NCBI RefSeq assembly: GCF_046557615.1
Contig: NZ_JBKIII010000004.1
Location: forward strand, 91,303 to 155,302
Length of the DNA: 64,000 nucleotides
Direction: 5' to 3'
DNA from: Haloferax sp046557615
GTDB taxonomy: Archaea; Halobacteriota; Halobacteria; Halobacteriales; Haloferacaceae
The position numbers and the translations under genes were made by a program. Below the pieces are notes generated by a model. It saw only the letters and a list, made by a program, of their open reading frames with translations. It did not search any database and was not told the origin of the DNA. This document shows, one piece after another, positions 23,088 to 31,937 of this stretch (positions are counted from its first letter, which is position 1; each line of letters opens with the position of its first letter).

Positions 23088-24614
23088 ATGACAGCGCCGA
23101 CCCTCCTCGTCGCCGGAACGGCCAGCCACGTCGGCAAGAGTACGGTCGCCGCTGGACTCTGCCGACTGCTCGCAAACGATGGCTACGACGTAGAACCCTA
23201 CAAAGCGCAGAACATGAGTAACAACGCCCGAGCGGTCGTTACTCCCGACGGCGACGACTTCGGCGAAATCGGGGTCTCGCAGTACGTCCAGGCCCGGGCC
23301 GCACGAGTGACGCCGACCACCGACCACAATCCCGTATTGCTCAAACCTCACGGCGACGGGAAGTCGCAACTGGTCGTACAGGGAAAGGCCGTCTCGGTCA
23401 ACACTGCCGGAAATTACTACGACGACCACTGGCACGCCGCCCGAACGGCGGCACTCGAATCTCACCAACGATTGGCACAGCGGGCCGATATCGTCGTCGC
23501 CGAGGGTGCAGGGTCGATTGCCGAAATCAACCTTCACGACCGCGACCTAGCGAACATCGAAACCGCGCGGTTCGCCGACGCACGGATTCTCCTCGTCGCT
23601 GATATCGAACGCGGCGGTGTCTTCGCCAGTCTCGTCGGCACACTCGAACTCCTCCCCGACGACGTTCGAGAACGGGTCATCGGCGTCGTCATCACCAAAT
23701 TCCGCGGGAGTCTCGATATCCTCGAACCCGGCCTCGATGCCTTCGAAGACCGAACCGGTGTCCCAGTCTTCGGTGTACTCCCATACGACGACCCCGGACT
23801 CCCCGAAGAAGATAGTCTAGCGCTCCCATCGGAAGGAGCAAGAGCAACCTTCGGCGGCGAGGACGGCGTTGCGGACGACCACGCAGTCACCATCGGCGTC
23901 CCGCGATTGCCACGTATCTCGAACGTTACCGACTTCGAACCACTGGCGGCGACACCGGGCGTTCGCGTCGTCTCGCTCCCACTGACTGCCTCGCTCGAAG
24001 ACATCGATGCCGTCGTCCTTCCGGGGAGCAAGAACACCGTGGACGACCTCATTGCACTCAGAGACGCAGGATTCGAGGAAGAGTTACAGGAGTTCGACGG
24101 CCCACTCGTCGGTATCTGCGGTGGCTACCAACTCCTCGGCCAGCGAATCGAAAACGCCGACGTGGAGAGTACGCACGACGTGACCGAAATCGACGCACTC
24201 GGCTATCTCCCAACGGTAACTCGGTTCGACCCTGAAAAACAGGTCAGAGCGGTGACCATCGAGTTCGACGGTGCGGGGCCACTTGCCGGTGCGAGTGGTC
24301 CCATCAGCGGGTACGAGATTCACCACGGGGCGACCCGAATCGTCGGTGAAGCGGTTTCGCTCGCGGGTGACGGTGCGGCGACTGAGCGCGTCGCGGGGAC
24401 GTACATCCACGACCTGTTTGCGAACGACGGTCCACGAGCGGCGTTCATCGACGCGGTGTACGCGCATGCAGAGAAAACCCGCCCACAGGGAGTTGTCGGT
24501 GGGACCGACGAAACCGGCCCGTACGAACGCGCTGCGAATCTCGTCGGGTCCGCAACGGACGTGCAGAATCTCCTTTCGACCCTCGGCCCGTCACGCTGTT
24601 CACATCGTCAGTGA
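23088..24614 (+). CDS. cbiP: Cobyric acid synthase (adenosylcobyric acid a,b,c,d-amidase)
   Basis: 508 residues. The N-terminal P-loop-type ATPase domain begins LLVAGTASHVGKSTVAAGLCR, the middle contains GAGSIAEINLHDRDLAN and the DIERGGVFASLVGT segment, and the C-terminal class I glutamine amidotransferase domain carries the nucleophile in LVGICGGYQLLG and GYEIHHGATR. It amidates four carboxyls of the corrin ring. The start at 23088 (MTAPTLLVAG) is chosen over an upstream in-frame ATG at 23058 because the P-loop then lies near the N-terminus. No other cobalamin genes are in the window. Confidence 0.94.
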   Translation: MTAPTLLVAGTASHVGKSTVAAGLCRLLANDGYDVEPYKAQNMSNNARAVVTPDGDDFGEIGVSQYVQARAARVTPTTDHNPVLLKPHGDGKSQLVVQGKAVSVNTAGNYYDDHWHAARTAALESHQRLAQRADIVVAEGAGSIAEINLHDRDLANIETARFADARILLVADIERGGVFASLVGTLELLPDDVRERVIGVVITKFRGSLDILEPGLDAFEDRTGVPVFGVLPYDDPGLPEEDSLALPSEGARATFGGEDGVADDHAVTIGVPRLPRISNVTDFEPLAATPGVRVVSLPLTASLEDIDAVVLPGSKNTVDDLIALRDAGFEEELQEFDGPLVGICGGYQLLGQRIENADVESTHDVTEIDALGYLPTVTRFDPEKQVRAVTIEFDGAGPLAGASGPISGYEIHHGATRIVGEAVSLAGDGAATERVAGTYIHDLFANDGPRAAFIDAVYAHAEKTRPQGVVGGTDETGPYERAANLVGSATDVQNLLSTLGPSRCSHRQ

Positions 24615-24698
24615 CCGTTCAACGTGTGTACAACGATTCACAGCACAATATTCTGTTCTGGAGTAATGTTCATTAGTTATGAATACCGAGTATGTACT

Positions 24699-24845
24699 AT
24701 GTCCGAATCTTCACTCATTTTCGAGACGATGGCCGACGACGACTGCACCTACTGCGACGATGGGACGCTCGTGTTGAGTTCCTACAAGGATAACGACGCA
24801 ATCGTCTGCGACGACTGCGGAACACCCGCAGTGCAGGTGTGGTAA
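24699..24845 (+). CDS. Small CPxCG-type zinc finger protein (48 aa)
   Basis: A short haloarchaeal protein with two Cys pairs, CTYC and CDDCG, separated by about 20 residues, forming a one-zinc ribbon. The ATG at 24699 follows an AT-rich promoter stretch (TTCATTAGTTATGAATA around 24669-24685). It follows cbiP by 84 bases. Many such proteins are known in haloarchaea, mostly without an assigned role. From memory a similar gene lies beside the hut cluster of Haloferax volcanii. Confidence 0.75.
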   Translation: MSESSLIFETMADDDCTYCDDGTLVLSSYKDNDAIVCDDCGTPAVQVW

Positions 24846-25110
24846 GTAACGAGCGTAATCGGGTGTACTCGGTCGAAGGCACCCACGTTCCCCGACCGCT
24901 CTTACTACCACTACCTTGTTGACTCCCTGTGAGGACGACCTGACTCCCTGCTGAATCGCCTCTACTGACCAGTCTTCACCCCGTCTACCGACCAACCCGT
25001 ATTTTCGGCAGCCGTGACGTATCGAGTAGTCGTTCTTCGCTCATCAGTAGGCAGAGAGGTCGCCCGTTACCAACGTGTCAGTTTTAGGCTGGCAAAAAAA
25101 TTCGAAAGCC

Positions 25111-25119
25111 ATTTATTAG
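25111..25119 (+). promoter_or_regulatory. TATA-like element of the iron-type SBP gene
   Basis: ATTTATTAG centred about 25 bases before the ATG at 25140, directly followed by the DtxR-like palindrome, so repressor binding would block TATA/TSS access. Confidence 0.6.
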
Positions 25120-25135
25120 TTTAGGGTGGCCTAAA
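25120..25135. promoter_or_regulatory. DtxR/SirR-like iron operator
   Basis: TTTAGGGTGGCCTAAA is an inverted repeat (TTTAGG-N4-CCTAAA) that ends four bases before the ATG. It agrees with the TTAGG/CCTAA core of DtxR-family metal repressor sites. A half site TTTTAGG lies at 25082-25088. Confidence 0.65.
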
Positions 25136-25139
25136 TCAT

Positions 25140-26384
25140 ATGGGAAAGAAGTTCTTCGACGACGTCACACCGACCCGCCGGAGCTACCTGAAGAGTGGTA
25201 GTGCGGTACTCGCAGGCGGGTTGCTGGCCGGGTGTACGGGGCAAAGTGGCTCTGAGACAGAGACCGAGACAACTGAGGCGACGACGGCTGCGACAGAGAC
25301 GGACGCGACCGAGACGACGGCCGCTGACTCCAGTTATTCGGTGTCGATGTCGCCGGTCGGCGAGGTCACGTTCGAGTCAGTTCCGGAGAACGTCATGGTG
25401 TACAGCCTCCTGTACGCCGACATGGCGGTCGCGTACGGCCACGGTGACGCGGTGAACTCTCTCGGCTTCGACAGTGACGCCGGAGGCCGGACACTCGACG
25501 CTTACTACGACCGCCTCGATGGTGTCTCGTTCGACCGTGAGGGAATCGCCCAGCTCAACAACGGCTCGAGCAGTATCAGCGTGGACAAAGAACTGCTCTA
25601 CGAACTGGACTCTGACCTCCACCTCATGGACCCCGCGCTGGCCGTGAGTTTCGACGGGTGGGAACAATCGGACGTCGAAGAGGTCGGCGAAACCATCGCG
25701 CCGTGGTTCGGCAACGTGTACAGTCGGGCACACAGCACGCCACCGGAACCCTATGCCGACGGCTACGAGTACTACACGCTCTGGGAACTCTCCGAGAAGG
25801 TTGGTGCGGTGTTCCAAGCCGAAGAACGCGCCGCGGAACTCAAATCCGTCCACGACGACTTGGTCGAGACGATTCAGTCGAACCTCCCACCGAAAGAAGA
25901 GCGACCGACCGTCGGCGTCGTCATCTTCATGAGCGATACGTTCTACCCCTCGAAAATCAACGTCGATGGGTTCGCAACGTCGCACATCCGCCCGCTCGGC
26001 GTCACAGACGCCTTCGCGGCCGACGACGTAACCTACGAAACGTCGTACGACTACGAGACGATGCTCGAAATCGACCCCGACGTCCTCCTGCACAGTTTCG
26101 GCGTCGCCTCCTACTACGACGTGAACAGCATCGAGCAGACGCTCGCAGACCATCCCGTTGGGAGCGAACTCTCCGCAGTCAAAAACGGCCGCGTCTACCC
26201 CTCGGGCAACCCCGTACAGGGCCCGATTATGAACCTCTTCCAACTCGAAATGACCGCAAAACAGCTCTTCCCCGAGCAGTTTGGCGAGTGGCCGGAGTAC
26301 GACGGCGGTGCCTATCCTGAGATTCCAGAAGAAGAGCAGTTGTTCGACCGACAGCGCGTCGCCGACATCGTGGCGGGGAACTAA
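25140..26384 (+). CDS. Tat-exported substrate-binding lipoprotein of an iron/cobalamin-type ABC importer
   Basis: 414 residues. The N-terminus has a Tat motif (TRRSYLKSG), a hydrophobic stretch and a lipobox (LLAGC), then a Thr/Glu-rich linker to about residue 65 as in haloarchaeal binding proteins. The rest is a periplasmic-binding-protein type III fold (NVMVYSLLYADMAVAYGHGD; GVASYYDVNSIEQTLADHPVGS). The promoter carries a DtxR-like box, so the ligand is probably an iron chelate. No permease or ATPase gene accompanies it (cbiP side and hutH follow), so it must share a transporter encoded elsewhere. Confidence 0.83.
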   Translation: MGKKFFDDVTPTRRSYLKSGSAVLAGGLLAGCTGQSGSETETETTEATTAATETDATETTAADSSYSVSMSPVGEVTFESVPENVMVYSLLYADMAVAYGHGDAVNSLGFDSDAGGRTLDAYYDRLDGVSFDREGIAQLNNGSSSISVDKELLYELDSDLHLMDPALAVSFDGWEQSDVEEVGETIAPWFGNVYSRAHSTPPEPYADGYEYYTLWELSEKVGAVFQAEERAAELKSVHDDLVETIQSNLPPKEERPTVGVVIFMSDTFYPSKINVDGFATSHIRPLGVTDAFAADDVTYETSYDYETMLEIDPDVLLHSFGVASYYDVNSIEQTLADHPVGSELSAVKNGRVYPSGNPVQGPIMNLFQLEMTAKQLFPEQFGEWPEYDGGAYPEIPEEEQLFDRQRVADIVAGN

Positions 26385-26389
26385 GATAC

Positions 26390-27967
26390 TCAGTCGAGAG
26401 TCCCTTCGATGGCCTCCCGAATCGCACCGAACCGAACGAGTTCTGCGGCCAATTCGAGTTCGCCATCGAGTTGCCGGTCGTCGTCGAGCGGTGGGACGAC
26501 TTCCCGAATCGCATCGCGGACAGCACCAGTTCCGTCGCCGAGTGCGAGCCCATCCGGGAGGAATTCTGCGGCTTGCGCACCACAGAGCAGTTCGACGCCG
26601 ACGATGGTGGCAACGTTGTCTGCGACGGTTCGAGCGTTGAGGACGCTCTGGCCGCTCATGCTCACGTGGTCTTCTTGCCCGCCACTGACGGGCGTCGAAT
26701 CGAGCGACGGGCGGCCAAGCGACCGACACTCGTTGAGCAACGCGGCGGCGGTGTACTGGGCAATCATGTAGCCCGAGCGCAAGCCGCTGTGTTCGGTGAG
26801 GAACGGTGGCAGGTGTGGTTCTTGGACCTTCGGGTTGAGCATACGGTCTGTCCGCCGCTCTGAAATCGCCGCGAGGTCAGAAAGCGCACCAGCGGCGTAG
26901 TCGAGACGAAGTGCGAGCGGTTCGCCGTGGAAGTTGCCCGCGGAGATGACGGCGGCAACGTCTGTCCCCGGCGCACGCTCATCGACCGACCCTGCGGGGA
27001 AGACGAGTGGGTTGTCGGTTGCGCTGTTGAGTTCGATTTCGACCGCTTCACGGAGGTGTTCGACGGCATCTCTGACCGCGCCGTGGACCTGCGGCAGACA
27101 GCGAATCGAGTAGGCGTCCTGCACGCGCTCGCACTCCTTGTGCGATTCGAGGACCGTCGAACCCGCGGTCAGGCGTCGAATTGCTGCCGCACTCACCTGC
27201 TGGCCGGGATGGGGACGAACTTCGTGAATCGCAGGGTCGCAATTTGCGGTCGTCCCCATCGTGACCTCGGTCGTCAGCGCGCCCGCGGCGTCCGCCGCAT
27301 CGATAATTCGCTCGGCATCGACGACGAACAGGGATGTCAGTCCGACGGTGAGTTGCGTTCCGTTAATGAGCGCGAGTCCTTCCTTGGACGCAAGTGTGAC
27401 TGGTTTTAAGCCGACTCGGGCGAGGGCGACACCGCCTGCGAGTCGCTCACCATCGTAGTGTGCTTCGCCCTCGCCGATGAGTACGAGCGCCATGTGTGCG
27501 AGGGGCGCGAGGTCACCACTCGCGCCAAGGCTCCCGCGAGAGCGGACGACAGGGTGGAGTTTCGCATTGAGCATCTCCACGAGTAGTTCGACGACCTGTG
27601 GCCGGATACCGGAGTAACCCTTTGCGAGTGTGTTCACCCGCGAGACCATCATCGACCGAACCTCTTCCGTGGTGAGTTCGCGCCCTGCGCCTGCGGCGTG
27701 GCTTCGAACGAGATTCGTCTGCAACTTCTCGATGTCGTCACGTTCGATGTGCGTCTCGACGAGGTGTCCAAATCCGGTGTTGACACCGTAGACGGGTTCG
27801 CCGGAGTCGATGACAGATTCGACACGCTCGCGCGAGGCCTGCATTTTCTCGTATGCTTCGTCGGCGAGTTCGACGCGGGCATCGTGGCGGGCGACGGCAA
27901 CGACTTCTTCGGGCGTCAGCGACTCGCCGTCGATGACGACCGTTTTCGGGATATCGTGTTCACTCAT
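26390..27967 (-). CDS. hutH: Histidine ammonia-lyase
   Basis: 525 residues. The MIO prosthetic-group tripeptide Ala-Ser-Gly is in GSLGASGDLAPLAH, and YGVNTGFGHL and the C-terminal GGQEDHVSMS segment are characteristic. It converts histidine to urocanate. Last gene of the hutU-hutG-hutI-hutH operon. The start at 27967 (MSEHDIP) overlaps the hutI stop by a few bases; an alternative start two codons upstream exists. It converges with the substrate-binding protein gene, five bases apart. Confidence 0.96.
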   Translation of the reverse strand: MSEHDIPKTVVIDGESLTPEEVVAVARHDARVELADEAYEKMQASRERVESVIDSGEPVYGVNTGFGHLVETHIERDDIEKLQTNLVRSHAAGAGRELTTEEVRSMMVSRVNTLAKGYSGIRPQVVELLVEMLNAKLHPVVRSRGSLGASGDLAPLAHMALVLIGEGEAHYDGERLAGGVALARVGLKPVTLASKEGLALINGTQLTVGLTSLFVVDAERIIDAADAAGALTTEVTMGTTANCDPAIHEVRPHPGQQVSAAAIRRLTAGSTVLESHKECERVQDAYSIRCLPQVHGAVRDAVEHLREAVEIELNSATDNPLVFPAGSVDERAPGTDVAAVISAGNFHGEPLALRLDYAAGALSDLAAISERRTDRMLNPKVQEPHLPPFLTEHSGLRSGYMIAQYTAAALLNECRSLGRPSLDSTPVSGGQEDHVSMSGQSVLNARTVADNVATIVGVELLCGAQAAEFLPDGLALGDGTGAVRDAIREVVPPLDDDRQLDGELELAAELVRFGAIREAIEGTLD

Positions 27968-29183
27968 GGGCAACTACCCCCGATTTCAGCACCGTCGAAA
28001 CTGGGTTTGTGTCGAATCGGTATGGTAGATGGGCGATGCTCGGCATGTCAAGGACGACGGCATCCGCCGGGCTCTCGGGGGTGAGAGTTCCCCGTCCGTC
28101 GGAGAGTGCAAGCGCATTTGCAGCGGCGCTCGTACACCCTCTGACGACTTCTTCGGGTGTCATTCGCATGCCGACGCTGGCGAGTGTGGCGACGAATCCC
28201 ATCGTTCGGACGAAGCAGTTGGGATTGAAATCGGTTGCGAGGGCGACTTCGTGCCCCGAGTCGAGGAACGCACGAGCGTCGGCGTAGTCGGCACCGAGGC
28301 CGAAGGCTGTCCCCGGGAGCACGACGGGTGTGACACCCGCCTCAGTGAGTCGTGTTCTCCCCTTCTCATCGGTGTGGAGCAGATGGTCGGCACTCGCTGC
28401 ACCAACGTCGGCGGCGACGTCTGTGCCACCGATTGCGGCGAACTCGTCGGCGTGAATCTTCGGGACCATACCCAAATCAGCACCCGTTTCGAGGATGCGT
28501 CTGGACTGTTCTGCCGAGAACACGCCGCGTTCGCAGAACACGTCGCAGAACGTCGCAATTCCCTGCTCGGCGACGGCAGGGAGTTGCTCGGAGACGACGT
28601 GTTCGACGTACTCCTCGGTATCCATCCCGCGCGGGACAGCGTGGGCGCCCATGAACGTCGGAACCACGTCGATAGTGTGTTGGGCACCCGCCTGCTCGAT
28701 TGCGGCGAGCATTCGCAACTCCGTCTCGGTGTCGAGACCGTAGCCACTCTTGATTTCGACCGTCGTCGTGCCGTTTTCGAGCATCACGTCGAGGTGTTCG
28801 GTGAGGGTGGCGACGAGTTCTTCATCTGAGGCTTCACGGACAGCATCCACGGTTCGAAGGATGCCACCGCCGTCTGCAAGAATCTCCTCGTAGGTCGCAC
28901 CCTGAAGCTTTGCGACGAACTCGTCGGAGCGGTCACCCGCGAAGAGCGCGTGCGTGTGTGGGTCAACGAAGCCAGGGAGGACAGTCTGTCCCGTCGCGTC
29001 GATGGCAACGTCGGCGTCTTCGACGGAGTAGTCGGAGAGAACATCACCAGTCGAACCGACCGCGACGACGGTTCCATCGACTGCGGCGAGCGCACCATCT
29101 CGGATTAGTTCCACACTGGTCGGTCCCTCCGGTCCAACGACCAACTCGGACGCGCCGTAGACGACCGTCACGTGTTTAGACAC
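27960..29183 (-). CDS. hutI: Imidazolonepropionase
   Basis: 407 residues of the amidohydrolase superfamily: the metal-binding HTH motif is in PGFVDPHTHALFAGDR, with further ligands in KIHADEFAAIGG and SADHLLHT, and the ATDFNPNCF segment near the C-terminus. It hydrolyses 4-imidazolone-5-propanoate to N-formimino-glutamate. It overlaps hutG by eight bases and hutH by eight bases, showing tight translational coupling. Confidence 0.96.
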   Translation of the reverse strand: MSKHVTVVYGASELVVGPEGPTSVELIRDGALAAVDGTVVAVGSTGDVLSDYSVEDADVAIDATGQTVLPGFVDPHTHALFAGDRSDEFVAKLQGATYEEILADGGGILRTVDAVREASDEELVATLTEHLDVMLENGTTTVEIKSGYGLDTETELRMLAAIEQAGAQHTIDVVPTFMGAHAVPRGMDTEEYVEHVVSEQLPAVAEQGIATFCDVFCERGVFSAEQSRRILETGADLGMVPKIHADEFAAIGGTDVAADVGAASADHLLHTDEKGRTRLTEAGVTPVVLPGTAFGLGADYADARAFLDSGHEVALATDFNPNCFVRTMGFVATLASVGMRMTPEEVVRGCTSAAANALALSDGRGTLTPESPADAVVLDMPSIAHLPYRFDTNPVSTVLKSGVVAHE

Positions 29184-30102
29184 GCTCTGTCACCCCCGAG
29201 AGCGCGTGGGCAATCGCACGGGCGGCGGCGCGTACAGTACGCCCGTCTTGGTCGAGCGGCGGGGCGCATTCGACGACTTCGAAGCCGACGACGCGCGGGT
29301 CGGACGCGACGCGTCGGAGCATCGAGAACAGTTCACGAGTCGTGATTCCGCCCGGAGTCGGTGCGCTCACACCCGGTGCGGCAGTCTCGTCGAGGACGTC
29401 GATATCGAGACTGACGAAGATGTAATCGCATCCGGTGAGCGAATCGAGCGCGAAGTCGATGGTCTGGTCCGAGTCTCGGCCAACCTCTTTAGCCGTGAAA
29501 ATCACCCCGCCTTGCTCGCTGATGAACTCAGCGTAGGCAGTCGAAGTCTCGAAGTGCCGAGCGCCGACGACGGCGAGTCTGTCGAGGCCTTCGTCGAACA
29601 GTTGGTGATAGGGCGTCCCGCTGGACGGGCCGTCGGTGGGTTCGCGGCAGTCGAGGTGTGCGTCGAAACTCACGACGCCGACCGACGCGTCTCGGTCGAG
29701 GAGCGGGCGAACGTTGGCGACGGTGAGCGAGTTGTCGCCGCCGAGGAAGACGGGAAAGTGGGCGTTGGTGTAGACTTCGCGCGTTGCCTCGGTAACGGCG
29801 TCCTGAACCACCGAAACGTCAGCGTCGGCGTCGAACGTGACGTTTCCGAGGTCACCGAGGTTCGAGAGCGGACCCGCGTCAAAGTGGTGCGATTTGACGG
29901 CTTCGAGGGCGGTTCTGATTGCCTCTGGACCCTCGCGTGCCCCTTTGCGCCCGATAACTGCGCCGTCGTAGGGTTCACCGACGAGGACGGCGTCGAAGTC
30001 GTCTCCAGTGTCGAGCGTCGCGGGCGAGACGATATCGCCGATCTGCTCGTCGTTCGGGTCGGAAGATGGGCCGTGCCAGTCGTACGTGTCCTCGAACATC
30101 AT
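29176..30102 (-). CDS. hutG: Formimidoylglutamase
   Basis: 308 residues of the ureohydrolase (arginase) family: manganese-binding motifs GGDNS, SFDAHLDCRE and SLDIDVLDETAAPG are intact. It releases formamide and glutamate from formiminoglutamate, finishing the pathway. The start overlaps the hutU stop by four bases (MMFED, second ATG at 30099 also possible). Order hutU-hutG-hutI-hutH is that of haloarchaeal clusters. Confidence 0.95.
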   Translation of the reverse strand: MMFEDTYDWHGPSSDPNDEQIGDIVSPATLDTGDDFDAVLVGEPYDGAVIGRKGAREGPEAIRTALEAVKSHHFDAGPLSNLGDLGNVTFDADADVSVVQDAVTEATREVYTNAHFPVFLGGDNSLTVANVRPLLDRDASVGVVSFDAHLDCREPTDGPSSGTPYHQLFDEGLDRLAVVGARHFETSTAYAEFISEQGGVIFTAKEVGRDSDQTIDFALDSLTGCDYIFVSLDIDVLDETAAPGVSAPTPGGITTRELFSMLRRVASDPRVVGFEVVECAPPLDQDGRTVRAAARAIAHALSGVTERV

Positions 30103-31853
30103 TGGTCCTCGTGTTGCTCGTCGCTTGCGCGCATTGGTATATGAACCTTCGACCGGGTGGCTTCGTCCAGCGCGTCCTCGTAGCCAGCGTCGGCGTGGCG
30201 AATCACGCCCATGCCGGGGTCGGTGGTGAAGACGCGGCGTGCCTTCTCTGCGGCGAGGTCCGTACCGTCGAGGACGACGTGGTTGTTTGTATGCAACGAG
30301 TTGCCGATGCCGACGCCGCCGCCGTCGTGAACCGAGACGATATCAGCGCCTGCGGCGGTGTTGAGCAGTGCGTTGAGAATCGGCCAGTCGGCGATGGCGT
30401 CGGTGCCGTCGCGCATGGCTTCCGTCTCGCGATTCGGACTCGCCACCGACCCGGCGTCGAGGTGGTCACGCGTGACGACGATTGGGGCGGAAATCTCGCC
30501 TTCGGCGACGAGTTCGTTCATTCGGAGAGCGAACCGTGCCCGCTCGGTCAGACCTGACTCGTCGGTGTTGTAGCCAAGCCAGCAGACCCGCGAGGGAAGT
30601 CCTTGGAACGACACCTGTTCTTGTGCGAGGTCGATCCAGCGCATGAGCGACTCGTTCTCGGGAAAGAGTTCACGGATGGCCTCGTCGGTGCGGTAGATAT
30701 CTTCTGGGTCACCCGAGAGTGCGGCCCAGCGGTATGGCCCACGTCCGCGGCAGAACATCGGTCGGATGTAGGCGGGGACGAATCCGGGGAAGTCGAAGGC
30801 GGTGTCCAATCCGCGGTGGGTCAGGACTTGGCCGCGGATGTTGTTGCCGTACTCGAAGGCAACCGCGCCGTGTGCTTGGAGGTCGAGAATCGCTTCGACG
30901 TGGCGCTCCATCGTGTCGAGGCTGGCTTCGACGTACGCCGCAGGGTCGTCTTCGCGGAGTTCGTCGGCTTCCTCGACGGAGTAGCCACTCGGGTAGTAGC
31001 CTTCCAGCTCGTCGTGGGCGCTCGTCTGGTCTGTGACGATGTCTGGAATCTCGTCGCGTGCGAGCAGTTCTTCGAGCATGTCTGCGGCGTTCATTTGGAC
31101 GCCGACGCTGTACGGTTCGCCTGCGTCGAGCGCCTCGTGGACGCGTTCGAGCGCCTCGTCCAGCGAGTCGGCGCGGTCCATCAGGTACTTCGTCTCCAGT
31201 CGGCGGTCGATTCGGTCGCCTTTGACCTCCGCGACGAGGCAGACGCCGTTGTTCATCGTCACGGCGAGGGGTTGTGCCCCGCTCATACCGCCGAGGCCGC
31301 CAGTGACGACGAGTTTGCCGCGCAGGTCGCCGTCGTAGTGTTCGCGGCCGAGTTCAGCGAGTGTCTCGTAGGTGCCCTGAATGATTCCCTGCGTGCCGAT
31401 GTAGGCCCACGACCCCGCAGTCATCTGGCCGTACATGATTTTCCCCTCGGCTTCGAGTTCGTGGAAGTGTTCCCAGTCGTCCCAGTGGCCGACGAGGTTG
31501 GAGTTGGCGATAAGGACACGCGGCGCGCGTTCGTGCGTCGTGAATCTACCCACGGGCTTGCCGGACTGAACGAGCAACGTCTCGTCGTCTTCGAGAGTAC
31601 GCAGTTCGCGGAGAATCGCGTCGTACGCGTCCCACGACCGGGCCGCCCGACCGGTTCCGCCGTAGACGACGAGGTCTTCGGGGCGCTCGGCCACGTCGGG
31701 GTCGAGGTTGTTGTTGAGCATTCGAAGGGCGGCCTCCTGTCGCCAGCCCTTACACTCGATTTCCGTCCCGGTCGGTGCCCCCTGATACCGCTCCCACTCC
31801 GAACTCGGCTCTCCGAGTCTGTCGGTGTGGCGCGATGACGATGGCGTGTGCAT
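30099..31853 (-). CDS. hutU: Urocanate hydratase
   Basis: 584 residues, the usual length. Seen: GGLGGMSGAQPLAVTMNNGV (NAD-binding region), the active-site Cys in PSRVCWLGYNTDE, and VHDGGGVGIGNSLH near the C-terminus. It hydrates urocanate to imidazolonepropionate using tightly bound NAD as an electrophile. First gene of the operon. It diverges from a bat-type regulator, and the 84 bases between the two starts contain a perfect 12-bp palindrome at 31892-31903. Confidence 0.96.
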   Translation of the reverse strand: MHTPSSSRHTDRLGEPSSEWERYQGAPTGTEIECKGWRQEAALRMLNNNLDPDVAERPEDLVVYGGTGRAARSWDAYDAILRELRTLEDDETLLVQSGKPVGRFTTHERAPRVLIANSNLVGHWDDWEHFHELEAEGKIMYGQMTAGSWAYIGTQGIIQGTYETLAELGREHYDGDLRGKLVVTGGLGGMSGAQPLAVTMNNGVCLVAEVKGDRIDRRLETKYLMDRADSLDEALERVHEALDAGEPYSVGVQMNAADMLEELLARDEIPDIVTDQTSAHDELEGYYPSGYSVEEADELREDDPAAYVEASLDTMERHVEAILDLQAHGAVAFEYGNNIRGQVLTHRGLDTAFDFPGFVPAYIRPMFCRGRGPYRWAALSGDPEDIYRTDEAIRELFPENESLMRWIDLAQEQVSFQGLPSRVCWLGYNTDESGLTERARFALRMNELVAEGEISAPIVVTRDHLDAGSVASPNRETEAMRDGTDAIADWPILNALLNTAAGADIVSVHDGGGVGIGNSLHTNNHVVLDGTDLAAEKARRVFTTDPGMGVIRHADAGYEDALDEATRSKVHIPMRASDEQHEDQ

Positions 31854-31891
31854 AGTCTACTCTTCGCTGGCACGACGGGTAGCAATTTGCC

Positions 31892-31903
31892 CACCATATG
31901 GTG
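31892..31903. promoter_or_regulatory. 12-bp palindrome between hutU and the regulator gene
   Basis: CACCATATGGTG is a perfect palindrome 39-50 bases upstream of hutU and just before the TATA box of the divergent regulator. It is a plausible operator for control by histidine or urocanate; I have no second copy to support it. Confidence 0.45.
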
Positions 31904-31906
31904 CGC

Positions 31907-31915
31907 TATTTATAT
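31907..31915 (+). promoter_or_regulatory. TATA element of the bat-type regulator gene
   Basis: ATTTATATA, centred about 27 bases before the GTG at 31938. It supports the GTG start and a leaderless message. Confidence 0.6.
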
Positions 31916-31937
31916 ACTACTCGTGCGTTGCTTACCT

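Larger units (their letters stand above)
24846..25139. other. Intergenic region upstream of the substrate-binding lipoprotein
   Basis: No convincing gene. The last 60 bases hold the promoter and the iron-type operator of the next gene; the first 230 bases show nothing I recognise. Confidence 0.5.

Noticed and set aside
30603..31838. 411-codon frame antisense to hutU
   Set aside because: hutU has clear catalytic motifs on the other strand; the antisense product has the Val/Phe/Arg composition of a shadow.
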